Below, piece by piece: positions 1 to 8,325 of a stretch of 64,000 bases of DNA. The position numbers were made by a program, and so were the translations under genes. The notes under the pieces were generated by a model that worked only from the letters and a program-made list of their open reading frames with translations, made no database searches and was not told the DNA's origin. The DNA lies in the NCBI RefSeq assembly GCF_002027705.1, contig NZ_MBTG01000072.1, forward strand, positions 186,001 to 250,000. Direction: 5' to 3'. The stretch comes from Paenibacillus ferrarius. GTDB lineage: Bacteria > Bacillota > Bacilli > Paenibacillales > NBRC-103111. Each line of letters starts with the position of its first letter. Position 1 is the first letter of the stretch.

Positions 1-242
1 ACGAAGCCATCGATCATCCCCCATACCGCAGTCGTTCCGATACAAGTCCCGATCCCCACATGGGCATCCGGCGTGTAGCTCATATGCTTGTTACGCGGAA
101 TTCGCAGATTGTTGTCAGCCATTTCAAATACTTTGTCCTCAAAAGATTGGAACACTTCAGCATTTGCAAATACATGCAGGTTGCCGTGCTCCAGCGGCAT
201 TTCATAATGATTGTTTCCATGTGTGATTGGTTTTAAGTCCAT
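1..242 (-). CDS. rtcB: RtcB-type RNA ligase, N-terminal part (runs off window)
   Basis: The first 80 residues of a protein that continues past base 1. The text reads like the N-terminus of RtcB-family 3'-phosphate RNA ligases, which join RNA 2',3'-cyclic phosphate ends to 5'-OH ends using GTP and Mn2+. The clearest signature is YTPDAHVGIGTCIGTTAVWG, matching the family's PDxHxG segment with its metal-binding residues. The start is ATG at 242, preceded by GGAGG (complement of 251-255) at 8 nt. It is divergent from a pair of WYL-domain regulators that begin at about base 400. The catalytic histidine that is guanylylated lies outside the window, so activity cannot be judged here. Confidence 0.85.
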   Translation of the reverse strand, partial: MDLKPITHGNNHYEMPLEHGNLHVFANAEVFQSFEDKVFEMADNNLRIPRNKHMSYTPDAHVGIGTCIGTTAVWGMIDGF

Positions 243-355
243 TGCACTAACCTCCGTTGTTCTTATGCACTTATCTTCGCTTATTTCTAACTGCTCGAAC
301 ATGGCGAAAGTATGACGACACCTAAAAAGTTTCCATTTTCTCCAAATGATGCTCC

Positions 356-364
356 TGTTACAAT
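356..364 (+). promoter_or_regulatory. Extended -10 promoter for the WYL regulator pair
   Basis: TGTTACAAT at 356-364 has the TGn extension followed by a near-consensus -10 (TACAAT). It lies about 35 nt before the TTG start of the first WYL gene. No clear -35 is visible, which suits an extended -10 promoter. The whole 243-399 gap separates this gene pair from the divergent rtcB. Confidence 0.5.
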
Positions 365-399
365 AAGAGCAGGTTGTTAGGCAGAGCGGGGGATTGATT

Positions 400-1713
400 T
401 TGGCTAAAGAAAGCTTTGATAAAGAAATTCAGTTTCTGCGAATGCTGGTCCTTACCAGCGGGGCGTACAGCCGGCAGCAATTTGCGGAAAGACTCGGGAT
501 ATCGGTTCATACCTTTGATAAAACACTGCGCCGATTAAAAGAAATTGTGGCCGCGATGTACCAACAGGTGCCTGACGAACAGAGGAAAGAATTCACGGAG
601 ATGCTGCGCTACAGCTATTTCGACTCCACAGATCCCATGCTGCTGTTCTTGTTCCGCGCCAAGTCATTGAAAGAATCGGAAAGTCAGCGGATTTCCAAAC
701 TTCTTGCTGCTTTGAAGGATCAAGCACTTACGGCGATGGAGCTGTTGGATATATGCTGCGCAGATCTGCTTGCGGAGGCTGCCCTTCCTGACGAGAAGAC
801 CATCCGAAACGATTTGAAATATTTAGAAGACGTCGGTGTGATCAGAAAAGTGCCAGGCCCGCGCCCCAATCGCTATCGCATCCATAATGATTTAATTCAA
901 GAATTAAGCCAAGATGAGCTGGTTGATCTCTATGACTTTGTTGATGTGATGTCGAATACGCAAGTCCCCTCGGTTCAAGGCTATTTGCTGCGAGATGGAC
1001 TCAAAAAGCAGTTGAATCGGACCTCATCCAATCCAACGCAAGTGGAGCCATTTCTCTATAAATATCATTATCATTCGAGGATTTTGGATGAAGCTCACTT
1101 ATACATTCTGCTTTCCGCCATAAAGAGCCGCCGCAAGGTCGCATTTTTTTATTTTTCGCCCAAAAATACCCAATCATATTCCTCCAAAAATACGAATCCA
1201 TTATTCGAGCGGGAAATGGAAGGAAAGCTTGAAACCACGCTGCCGCTCAAAATCGTCTATGATCACCAATATGGCAGGTGGTATATGCTTTCGTATGATG
1301 CCAGACACGGGATTAAGAAATATCGCATGGAAGGGATGACACAGATTGAGCTGGGCGAGCCTGTCCCTTCGGACTTTTTTACAGAAAAGTGCAGCGAATT
1401 GGAAAAGCGGATTACCCATAGCTGGGTCATAGATACCGGACGAACACTCACTGTGAAAGTCAAATTCTTCAATCCGGTGGATACCCCCTCCAATTTCATC
1501 AAGCAGCGCGTCCAGCTTCAGGGGCAGTGGGGAATCATTACGGAAGAAACGAAAGATGCCTTTATTTTTGAGATTCAGGTCAATGGCACGACAGAAATAA
1601 AGCCTTGGATCCGCAGCTTCGGTTCGAGCTGTGAGGTGTTAGAGCCCCCCTTCTTTCGGAAGGAAATGATGGCAGAATGGGAGGCGCTTCGCGCTTATTA
1701 TGAATCTGTTTGA
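400..1713 (+). CDS. WYL-domain transcriptional regulator (first of pair)
   Basis: A 437-residue protein. The N-terminal third carries helix-turn-helix-like segments (SRQQFAERLGISVHTFDKTL near residue 25 and a second winged-helix-like stretch near 130-160). A WYL domain follows at about 235-315, with the conserved run YGRWYMLSYDARHGIKKYRM, and then a WCX-like C-terminal extension. WYL regulators sense nucleic acids or nucleotides and control DNA-damage, defence and RNA-repair genes. The TTG start at 400 is preferred because GGGGG (388-392) sits 7 nt before it; the TTG at 394 is too close. The last 14 bases overlap the next gene, also WYL, which indicates translational coupling. Divergence from rtcB suggests control of RNA repair; this is inference. 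Confidence 0.8.
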   Translation: MAKESFDKEIQFLRMLVLTSGAYSRQQFAERLGISVHTFDKTLRRLKEIVAAMYQQVPDEQRKEFTEMLRYSYFDSTDPMLLFLFRAKSLKESESQRISKLLAALKDQALTAMELLDICCADLLAEAALPDEKTIRNDLKYLEDVGVIRKVPGPRPNRYRIHNDLIQELSQDELVDLYDFVDVMSNTQVPSVQGYLLRDGLKKQLNRTSSNPTQVEPFLYKYHYHSRILDEAHLYILLSAIKSRRKVAFFYFSPKNTQSYSSKNTNPLFEREMEGKLETTLPLKIVYDHQYGRWYMLSYDARHGIKKYRMEGMTQIELGEPVPSDFFTEKCSELEKRITHSWVIDTGRTLTVKVKFFNPVDTPSNFIKQRVQLQGQWGIITEETKDAFIFEIQVNGTTEIKPWIRSFGSSCEVLEPPFFRKEMMAEWEALRAYYESV

Positions 1714-2500
1714 GAAGATATTTAACTACCAGATGATAGCTAAGCTAGAGGATTCAGGCACTTTCATGATTACATCGCAGGAGCGATCTTGGCTGAAAAC
1801 GATGCTAAACCACCCTACTGCGGCCCATGCTTTCACTCCGCTCACACGCGAGAAGCTGCAGTCCGTGCTGGCCACAGATCCTGCCTTCGATTTAACGGAG
1901 GCTTTCCTGGAGAAAGCCCGCAGTCGTGAGAAACACATTTATCATCCCCATCTGCGCGAGCTGCGCCGATTCATTGCCAGCCAAACGGCTGTTCAGCTTA
2001 CCTATCGAGTAAAGGATGAGCGGGTTTTCACAGATGAAATGGCTTTTCCGTATAAGTTGGAATATTCGCTGGTCAAAAAGGAATGGTATCTGCTGTGGTA
2101 CCATATCAGAAACCGTGCCATGATGAGCAGCAAGCTCGATAATATCGAATCGCTCCAAGCACTGATCATTGATCCGGAACGAATCGCGCAGATGGGTGCG
2201 AACATTGATAAATTGCTGCAAAAGCGCCAGGCTCACGCCAAAATCGAGGTCGTCAATACGTATAATCGGGAGTTATCGAGGATTCTTTATGCCTTTTCTT
2301 GCTTCGAGAAACAAGTTAACTATGAGGAAGCCACTGACACCTATACGATCCAGCTTACTTTTATGAATAATGAGGCCGAGTACGTGCTAACCAAAATCCG
2401 CTTTCTCGGTTTGCGGGTCCGCGTCACAGAAGGCGAGCATTTGCAGAAAAGAATGGCGGATACCGTTAAACGTGCGCTGGCTAGATATGAGGAAAAGTAG
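1700..2500 (+). CDS. WYL-domain transcriptional regulator (second of pair)
   Basis: A 266-residue protein that overlaps the preceding WYL gene by 14 nt. The central WYL domain is recognisable from VQLTYRVKDER through KKEWYLLWYHIRNR (about residues 95-155), followed by a WCX-like tail. The first 90 residues are helical but show no obvious helix-turn-helix, so this partner may depend on the first protein for DNA binding. Paired WYL proteins acting as a heteromer are known (PafB/PafC). The ATG lies inside the 3' end of the upstream gene, so the two should be made in a fixed ratio. Confidence 0.75.
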   Translation: MNLFEKIFNYQMIAKLEDSGTFMITSQERSWLKTMLNHPTAAHAFTPLTREKLQSVLATDPAFDLTEAFLEKARSREKHIYHPHLRELRRFIASQTAVQLTYRVKDERVFTDEMAFPYKLEYSLVKKEWYLLWYHIRNRAMMSSKLDNIESLQALIIDPERIAQMGANIDKLLQKRQAHAKIEVVNTYNRELSRILYAFSCFEKQVNYEEATDTYTIQLTFMNNEAEYVLTKIRFLGLRVRVTEGEHLQKRMADTVKRALARYEEK

Positions 2501-2520
2501 CGAATAAACTTAATTCCCAC

Positions 2521-2549
2521 TTGTTTAATAGGATTTAATATGCTAGATT
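2521..2549 (+). promoter_or_regulatory. Sigma-A promoter of the monooxygenase operon
   Basis: TTGTTT (2521-2526), a 17-bp spacer and TAGATT (2544-2549), with TGC immediately before the -10, form a good extended-type sigma-A promoter. The predicted start near 2556 gives an approximately 125-nt leader before the first monooxygenase gene. Confidence 0.5.
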
Positions 2550-2575
2550 AACTACACAATAACTAACAGCCCATT

Positions 2576-2645
2576 GGTCCACCAAAGGCTCTCCCAGCAA
2601 CCGTTATGATACGGCATGCTTGCGAGAGCCTTTGCTGTATGGACC
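2576..2645 (+). promoter_or_regulatory. Strongly folded leader RNA upstream of monooxygenase operon
   Basis: Four nested pairings can be drawn: GGTCC (2576-2580) with GGACC (2641-2645); AAAGGCTCTC (2584-2593) with GAGAGCCTTT (2624-2633), a perfect 10-bp match; GCAA with TTGC; and CCGT with ACGG at the tip. No T-run follows, so it is a poor terminator. It lies about 20 nt after the predicted transcription start and 35 nt before the gene. The canonical SAM riboswitch core is not present. It may be a cis-regulatory leader or simply a stabilising hairpin. Confidence 0.45.
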
Positions 2646-2679
2646 GGGAGCTAAACGACGACTATGGGAGGGTTGAAGA

Positions 2680-3831
2680 ATGCGTACAACCAAGCAGTCT
2701 ATGCATTTGGGCGCGTTTCTCGTTCATCCGCGCGCTCACATAAAACCATCGGGTTGCACCGATACGAATGCTCAGCATATAGAGCCATTTAAGTTTTATG
2801 AGCATCTCGCTCGCACGGCCGAGCAAGGAAAATTGGATTTCATTTATTTAGCCGATTCTCAGGCTCCAAGCCCGGAACCCCTTACTTTCCTTTCCTATTT
2901 AGCGGGAATTACGACGCGAATTGGCTTGGCTGCTGCCGTTTCAACTACGTATTACGAGCCTTTCAACTTAGCTCGTGAATTCTCTTGCCTGGACCATTTG
3001 AGCGGAGGGCGCGCAGCTTGGAAGGTTATCACCTCCGGCAGCGAAGCTGAGGCGCATCACTTCAATCAAGATCAACCGCCTGCCCTTCAGCAGCGTCAAA
3101 ACCAAGCTCAGGAGTTCTTGGATGTTGCATATTCACTCTGGGACAGCTGGGAGGACAACGCCATCTCGGCTAATAAAGTAAGCGGGATATTCGCTGATCC
3201 CACTAAGGTTCATGAGCTTAATCATCGCGGTGAATTTTTCGCTGTTCGCGGCCCCTTGAACTTGCCGCGATCTCCGCAAGGCAGACCCGTGATTCTGCAG
3301 GATGCCAATTCGGATACAGGAACACTTTTTGCAGCTGAAACGGCAGAAGTCGTCTTCACGACATCACAGACGTTGGAAGATGCGCAGCGTTTTTATCAGG
3401 AGATAAAAAGCTTGGCCACCGCACACGGGAGGTCCGCCGACCACATTAAAGTGATGGCTTGCATCTATCCAGCTGTCGGTATTTCCGAAGAAGAAGCGCT
3501 GCAAACAATTGCCCATTTACAGTTAACAAATGCTTCTAGACTTGTATGTGGCAGCCCTTCACAAATTGCCGATCAACTCGAAGAATGGTTTGTCAAAGAA
3601 GCCTGCGACGGGTTTGTCATCACTCCCCCGAACTCGGCTGGCGGCCTGACGGATTTCGTGCAAAAGGTGATTCCTGAGCTCCAAATCCGAGGCTTGTTTC
3701 GATATGAATATGAAGGCACAACGCTGCGCGAGCACCTTGGTCTGAGCAGGCCGCAAAGCCGTTTCCAAGCGGCTCACGCAAGCAGCGAAGTCCTGCATGC
3801 TGAGGAGGTCCATGATGGGAAAATCAAGTAA
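2680..3831 (+). CDS. LLM-class flavin-dependent monooxygenase (NtaA/SnaA/DszA type), short form
   Basis: A 383-residue luciferase-like TIM-barrel monooxygenase. The diagnostic stretches are MHLGAFLVHP, LDFIYLADSQ, STTYYEPFNLAREFSCLDHLS with GGRAAWKVITS next, and HRGEFFAVRGPLN near residue 190. Relatives use FMNH2 from a partner reductase to attack aminocarboxylates, sulfonates or organosulfur compounds. Compared with the following paralogue it lacks about 70 residues between the VMACIYPAVGISEEEA segment and CGSPSQIADQLEEWF, the place where this family normally carries a long insertion. The RBS is GGGAGG just before the ATG at 2680. The substrate cannot be told; no flavin reductase gene is adjacent. 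Confidence 0.8.
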   Translation: MRTTKQSMHLGAFLVHPRAHIKPSGCTDTNAQHIEPFKFYEHLARTAEQGKLDFIYLADSQAPSPEPLTFLSYLAGITTRIGLAAAVSTTYYEPFNLAREFSCLDHLSGGRAAWKVITSGSEAEAHHFNQDQPPALQQRQNQAQEFLDVAYSLWDSWEDNAISANKVSGIFADPTKVHELNHRGEFFAVRGPLNLPRSPQGRPVILQDANSDTGTLFAAETAEVVFTTSQTLEDAQRFYQEIKSLATAHGRSADHIKVMACIYPAVGISEEEALQTIAHLQLTNASRLVCGSPSQIADQLEEWFVKEACDGFVITPPNSAGGLTDFVQKVIPELQIRGLFRYEYEGTTLREHLGLSRPQSRFQAAHASSEVLHAEEVHDGKIK

Positions 3832-5143
3832 ACAGCGACAGCTGCACTTAGGAGCATTTGTATTTGGCGTTGGCCACCACGTAGCGGCATGGCGCTACCC
3901 CGAGTCCGATACGAACGGACTGTTAAAGCTGGATTTCTACCGTCAATTCGCCCAAACAGCGGAACGCGGCAAATTTGATTTGATATTCGTTGAAGATATT
4001 CCCGTTCTTCCGGAGCAGTGGGAAAGAGCTGTCAACTACACGCTTCCTGTCAGGGCAGAAACCATGACACTTCTGTCAGCTTTGGCTTCCGCAACGAAGC
4101 ACATTGGCCTTGTAGGCACCGTTTCTACAACCTATAACGAACCCTTTCATGTCGCGCGCAAATTCGCTTCACTGGATCACTTAAGCCAAGGTCGTGCGGG
4201 TTGGAACGCCGTCACTACGAGCTTGGATCACACAGCCAAGAACTTTGGGCGCGACCAGCATCTCGAACATTCCCTCCGTTATGAACGTGCCAAAGAATTC
4301 GTCGATGTAGTCAAAGCGCTGTGGGATAGCTGGGAAGAGGATGCCCTTCTCATGGACGAAGCCGGCGCCTACTTGGTAAACCTGGACAAAGTACATGAAA
4401 TTAATCATCAGGGAACTCACTTTTCCGTTCGGGGTCCGCTGAATATACACCGCCCCCCACAAGGGCAGCCTGTGATTGTTCAAGCCGGTTCTTCCGCGAC
4501 CGGCCAAGCTTTTGCCGCTCAAGCCGCCGAAGTTGTTTTTACAGCATGGCAGACCTTGGAGGAGGCGCGAAGCTTCTATACCCAATTGAAAAGCCAGCTG
4601 CCAGCTTACGGTCGATCCTCCGAGGAGCTGAAGATTCTGCCCGGCATCCTCCCCTTCATAGGCTCAACGGAAGAAGAAGCGCAAGAAAAAGAAGCCGCAT
4701 TCCAAGACCTCGTTCTCCCCACAGTCGGATATGGCATGCTGCAAAATATGTTAAAAGTTGATCTCTCCTCTTATCCGCTAGATTCACCTCTGCCAACATT
4801 GCCAGATGCCGCGGAAATCAACGGCGGGAAAAGCCGATATCAGCTTTTGCTCGATATGACGCGCAGAGAAAATCTGACTGTCCGCCAGTTAATTCACCGT
4901 GTCACAGGCGCTAGAGGGCATCGGACTATTGCAGGAACACCGAAACAAATTGCTGATCTGATGGAAGAGTGGTTCGTTAACGAAGCCTGTGACGGCTTTA
5001 ATATTATGCCTCCCTACCTCCCAGGCGGACTGGATGCGTTCGTTGATCTCGTTATTCCTGAGCTCCAGCGGCGTGGTTTATTCCGTACCGAGTATGAAGG
5101 TACAACACTGCGTGATCATCTTGGTTTAGAAAAGCCTAGGTAA
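3815..5143 (+). CDS. LLM-class flavin-dependent monooxygenase (NtaA/SnaA/DszA type), full length
   Basis: A 442-residue paralogue of the preceding gene, of normal family length and including the insertion the first copy lacks. Recognisable segments are LHLGAFVFGVGHHVAAWRYP, FDLIFVEDIPVLPEQWE, STTYNEPFHVARKFASLDHLS and AGTPKQIADLMEEWF. The chosen start is ATG 3815, because GGAGG at 3804-3808 lies 6 nt upstream; ATG 3812 would be only 3 nt away. It overlaps the end of the first monooxygenase by 17 nt, so the two are co-translated. The pair may act on related substrates or as a two-subunit enzyme; this is inference. Confidence 0.85.
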   Translation: MGKSSKQRQLHLGAFVFGVGHHVAAWRYPESDTNGLLKLDFYRQFAQTAERGKFDLIFVEDIPVLPEQWERAVNYTLPVRAETMTLLSALASATKHIGLVGTVSTTYNEPFHVARKFASLDHLSQGRAGWNAVTTSLDHTAKNFGRDQHLEHSLRYERAKEFVDVVKALWDSWEEDALLMDEAGAYLVNLDKVHEINHQGTHFSVRGPLNIHRPPQGQPVIVQAGSSATGQAFAAQAAEVVFTAWQTLEEARSFYTQLKSQLPAYGRSSEELKILPGILPFIGSTEEEAQEKEAAFQDLVLPTVGYGMLQNMLKVDLSSYPLDSPLPTLPDAAEINGGKSRYQLLLDMTRRENLTVRQLIHRVTGARGHRTIAGTPKQIADLMEEWFVNEACDGFNIMPPYLPGGLDAFVDLVIPELQRRGLFRTEYEGTTLRDHLGLEKPR

Positions 5144-5160
5144 GAAAAACCGATAGAGAA

Positions 5161-5199
5161 AAGCGCCGATCCCCTATTGAACTCAGGGAATCGGCGCTT
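5161..5199. terminator. Bidirectional intrinsic terminator
   Basis: AAGCGCCGAT (5161-5170) pairs perfectly with ATCGGCGCTT (5190-5199), and the stem extends through CCCT/AGGG around a short loop. It sits between the convergent monooxygenase operon (+) and the iron reductase gene (-), with A-rich and T-rich flanks on either side. Confidence 0.8.
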
Positions 5200-5201
5200 A
5201 T

Positions 5202-6035
5202 TTAGTTCACTGCTATCTTAGCGGCGGCTTCTTCCGCCAGTTTTACGCGCAATTGCTCTTTCCGCCCCGCTCGTTCTTCGGGCTTCATGCGCGGACACGT
5301 ATAGCAGTAATTGCCGCCTTCCGTGCGGTAATACATACAACATGCCATCTTCATCCGCAGCTGCTTATCTGGTTCGCCAGGAGCACCTGGATAATCCACA
5401 AAGTTAATTTTCACATCCAGGGGATTACGGCTGCGCCCGAACGGATCGCCCTTCAGCCCTTTGGTAAGGAACGTCCAGTCCTCTTCGTAACGCTTTAACA
5501 GCTCTTCAGAGCCAGCCGCTTCCTCCAATTGGTCAAACATATACCGAAGCCGCATGGGAAACAATCTCCAGAGATGCGTTAAATCCACCTTCACCGCACG
5601 GGAAGTCGCTTCCACAATTGGACGAATATGAGCTTCGTACCAGTGGCTTAACCTTTCTTCACGCCATAGACTGCGCTGATCAGGCTGCGGACCTTCCATC
5701 CACCGAATTTCACTCAGCACATAGCGGAACTCGACATGCCCCTTCTCATGCCGATAAATTTGCAAGGTCCAACGCTCTGGAGCCAGATCAATTAGTTCGG
5801 CATGCGAGACCATATACTGCATAGCGCCATTCAACATGGCAATTCGGCTAATAAAATACACACCAGCCGCCGCGGGTTCCAATGCGAGCATAAGCGGCGA
5901 GTAGGCATTGACCAATTCCTTTATGCCCGCTTCTGTTGAGAGACGACTTCCTGCTATTGAAAACAGCGGTTCCGGATGAAATTCCGTCACAACACTAAAC
6001 TTTTCAGCGATTACGTGTACAAGGGACGAACTCAT
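5202..6035 (-). CDS. FhuF-type siderophore-iron reductase
   Basis: A 277-residue protein with the FhuF iron-sulfur signature at its C-terminus: Cys232-Cys233, ten residues, Cys244, two residues, Cys247 (CCMYYRTEGGNYCYTC). In FhuF these four cysteines hold a [2Fe-2S] cluster that reduces ferric siderophores in the cytoplasm, releasing Fe2+. The start ATG at 6035 has GGAGG 7 nt upstream. It is the last gene of a three-gene iron operon, 30 nt after the second permease, and fits a role of removing iron from the imported chelate. Confidence 0.85.
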   Translation of the reverse strand: MSSSLVHVIAEKFSVVTEFHPEPLFSIAGSRLSTEAGIKELVNAYSPLMLALEPAAAGVYFISRIAMLNGAMQYMVSHAELIDLAPERWTLQIYRHEKGHVEFRYVLSEIRWMEGPQPDQRSLWREERLSHWYEAHIRPIVEATSRAVKVDLTHLWRLFPMRLRYMFDQLEEAAGSEELLKRYEEDWTFLTKGLKGDPFGRSRNPLDVKINFVDYPGAPGEPDKQLRMKMACCMYYRTEGGNYCYTCPRMKPEERAGRKEQLRVKLAEEAAAKIAVN

Positions 6036-6065
6036 AATCCTGCCTCCATTTCGGGTTAGCTTGCA

Positions 6066-7097
6066 TCAAGCTTTGGATTTTGCCAGCAAATATAAGAAAT
6101 ATGGAGCTCCGATGACCGCTACAACAATCCCTGTAGGAATCTCGGTTGGCTGGAGAATCCAGCGTGCAAGCGTATCTGCAACAATGAGCAGCAGCCCTCC
6201 CGTTAGCATAGAGGCCGGCAGCAAATATTGATGCTTCGGTCCCACAAGCTGCTTGGCTAGATGCGGACCGATCAATCCGACAAAGCCGATGCCTCCGCCG
6301 ACAGCGACGCAAGCTCCCGCAAGAGCAACAGCGGCGACCAGCAGGCTGAGACGTTCTTTTTCGATACGTGTCCCAAGTGCGCTTGCAATCTGATCGCCCA
6401 GATGGAGCACATTCAACGTTCGAGCTTTGTATAGAACGAAAGGGATACACACGACAATCCACGGCAGCAGGGCAAAGACGAATTTCCAATTCGTTCCCCA
6501 GATACTGCCCGCGAGCCACACAGCTACAAATTGATAATTTTGCGGATTCATCCGGATCGTTAGGACAATCATCGCGGCGCTGATTCCTGCCGCTACGGCA
6601 ATACCGACCAGAATAAGTCTGGTTGGCGAAATGCCTATGCCTTTTTTGTAAGAGAGACTATAGATCAAACCGGCAGCAAGCCCTGCCCCAACCATTGCCA
6701 GAAGCGGCATCATAAACACAGGAGCAGCCAGATTGGTAGGATAAAATGAAACAAACAAGACTACTGCAAGTCCAGCTCCGGCATTAATGCCTAGAATACC
6801 TGGATCGGCCAGCGCATTGCGCGAAAGTCCTTGCAGAATAGCCCCAGATAAAGCGAGTCCTGCGCCAACCAGCACAGAAATAATAATCCGCGGCAAGCGA
6901 AACTCGAATAAAATCAGCTCTTGCTTGCTCGTCCCTTGCCCAAAGAAGGTATGAATGACATCGCTTGGCGATAACCGAATATGCCCTGTATTCATACTGA
7001 GGAGAAAAGCAATGAGAATCGCCGCGGCTAAGATGGAGATCATGGTATAGGCTCTTACCGAGCGTTTGCGGTTGGCTACATCGATGAGAGAAGACAT
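6066..7097 (-). CDS. FecCD-family ferric-siderophore ABC permease (second subunit)
   Basis: A 343-residue integral membrane protein with about ten hydrophobic segments. Family markers are GAGLALSGAILQGLSRNALADPGILG near residues 77-103, GGIGFVGLIGPHLAK near 270, and the C-terminal PTEIPTGIVVAVIGAPYFLYLL. It forms one half of the membrane channel of a BtuCD-like importer for iron siderophores. The ATG at 7097 shares a base with the stop of the upstream permease gene (TAATG), so the two subunits are translationally coupled. Confidence 0.9.
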   Translation of the reverse strand: MSSLIDVANRKRSVRAYTMISILAAAILIAFLLSMNTGHIRLSPSDVIHTFFGQGTSKQELILFEFRLPRIIISVLVGAGLALSGAILQGLSRNALADPGILGINAGAGLAVVLFVSFYPTNLAAPVFMMPLLAMVGAGLAAGLIYSLSYKKGIGISPTRLILVGIAVAAGISAAMIVLTIRMNPQNYQFVAVWLAGSIWGTNWKFVFALLPWIVVCIPFVLYKARTLNVLHLGDQIASALGTRIEKERLSLLVAAVALAGACVAVGGGIGFVGLIGPHLAKQLVGPKHQYLLPASMLTGGLLLIVADTLARWILQPTEIPTGIVVAVIGAPYFLYLLAKSKA

Positions 7098-8140
7098 TAC
7101 ATCTCCCTCCTTTCCTTACGCGCCAAATAGAGAAAAAACGGAACGCCGATCAGCGCAATCAAAGCGCCAATGGGAGTTTCAAATGGCGGATTTATCATAC
7201 GGGCGCCAATGTCAGCGACAACCATAAGGAGCGCACCCAACACAGCCGAGCAAGGGATGATCCAGCGATAATCCACGCCTACGAGCGATCGTGCCATATG
7301 CGGGATGACCAGCCCCACGAAACCGACCGCACCAACCGCTGATACCGACGTACCGGCTAGGATAAGCGACAGCAGCATTCCAGCAGCTTTGACCCAGCGT
7401 GTTCGTTGACCCAGTCCAGCGGCAATTTCATCCCCAAGACTAAGCAAGGTTATGGAACGCGACAGCCAGATAGCCCCAATGATACCAGCCAGAATCCACG
7501 GCCAAATAATTTTGATTTGCAGCCACTTCGTTCCGGCAACACCACCGGCATACCAGAAAGCCAAATCCTGCGAAATATGAAAATAAATCGCAACGCCTTC
7601 GCTAAGCGCAAGCAGCAAGGCACTAACCGCTGCGCCTGCCAAGGCTAGACGCACGGGTGAGAGACCGCCTTTGGCCAGAGAGCTGATGCCGTATACAAGT
7701 CCTGAACCAACTGCTGCGCCTGCAAATGAGAATAAGATCAAATACTGAAAAGGCAGACCTGGAAAAAAAGCGAAGCAAATGGCCAATACAAAGCCTGAGC
7801 CGGCATTAATCCCAAGCAAGCCAGGATCTGCGAGCGGATTGCGCGTCATCCCCTGCATGATTGCCCCGGATATCGCAAAACCGATACCTACAAGAGCACC
7901 AGCCAATGCACGAGGGAGCCTCAGCTCGCGAATAATTTGATGTTGTGTAAGCTCTTGATTGAAATTGAAAATGGCTTCCCAAACCATAGAAAGTTTAATA
8001 TCTGCCGCTCCTACCGATACGGACACAGCAAGCCCGAGAAATAAAGCAGCAAGACCGCCAATTAGTATAATCGAAGCCACGAACGGCCGCGTCCGAAGCT
8101 TGGGCCGTGGAGTATCGGCTACTCCGCTGGGTAAACTCAT
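7097..8140 (-). CDS. FecCD-family ferric-siderophore ABC permease (first subunit)
   Basis: A 347-residue membrane protein, paralogous to the next gene. It has GIGFAISGAIMQGMTRNPLADPG, GAVGFVGLVIPHMAR and PIGALIALIGVPFFLYLARK, all typical of BtuC-like permeases. ATG 8140 is preferred to ATG 8146 because GGAAGGGG (complement of 8150-8157) is 9 nt away from the former and only 3 nt from the latter. It is the first gene of the Fur-controlled operon. No substrate-binding protein and no ATPase gene accompany the two permeases, so those components must be encoded elsewhere or shared with another siderophore system. Confidence 0.9.
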   Translation of the reverse strand: MSLPSGVADTPRPKLRTRPFVASIILIGGLAALFLGLAVSVSVGAADIKLSMVWEAIFNFNQELTQHQIIRELRLPRALAGALVGIGFAISGAIMQGMTRNPLADPGLLGINAGSGFVLAICFAFFPGLPFQYLILFSFAGAAVGSGLVYGISSLAKGGLSPVRLALAGAAVSALLLALSEGVAIYFHISQDLAFWYAGGVAGTKWLQIKIIWPWILAGIIGAIWLSRSITLLSLGDEIAAGLGQRTRWVKAAGMLLSLILAGTSVSAVGAVGFVGLVIPHMARSLVGVDYRWIIPCSAVLGALLMVVADIGARMINPPFETPIGALIALIGVPFFLYLARKERREM

Positions 8141-8276
8141 GCACATAATCCCCTTCCACTATGTAGGCGTAAAAAGGTAAGAAAGCTAGATTCAGGCTTG
8201 CTTCCTTTGTCCTTTTACAGCAAATCTACGCCTTGCTTATTACCAAAACATCAAAGCTATTCGAATTTCTTTGACT

Positions 8277-8282
8277 ATTATA
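8277..8282 (-). promoter_or_regulatory. -10 element of the iron operon
   Basis: The minus strand reads TATAAT at 8282-8277, a perfect -10. The -35 position at about 8300-8305 is not consensus and is covered by the Fur box. Confidence 0.6.
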
Positions 8283-8290
8283 GCATAGGT

Positions 8291-8309
8291 GATAATGATT
8301 ATCATTATT
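8291..8309. promoter_or_regulatory. Fur box
   Basis: GATAATGATTATCATTATT matches the 19-bp Fur consensus GATAATGATAATCATTATC in 17 of 19 positions and is an almost perfect palindrome. It overlaps the -35 region of the iron operon promoter on the minus strand, the expected place for iron-dependent repression. Confidence 0.9.
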
Positions 8310-8325
8310 GGATTTCAAAAAATTA

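Noticed and set aside
2556..2680. SAM (S-box) riboswitch in front of the monooxygenases
   Set aside because: A CAGCAACC-like string is present, but the conserved 5' kink-turn core and the terminator are missing.
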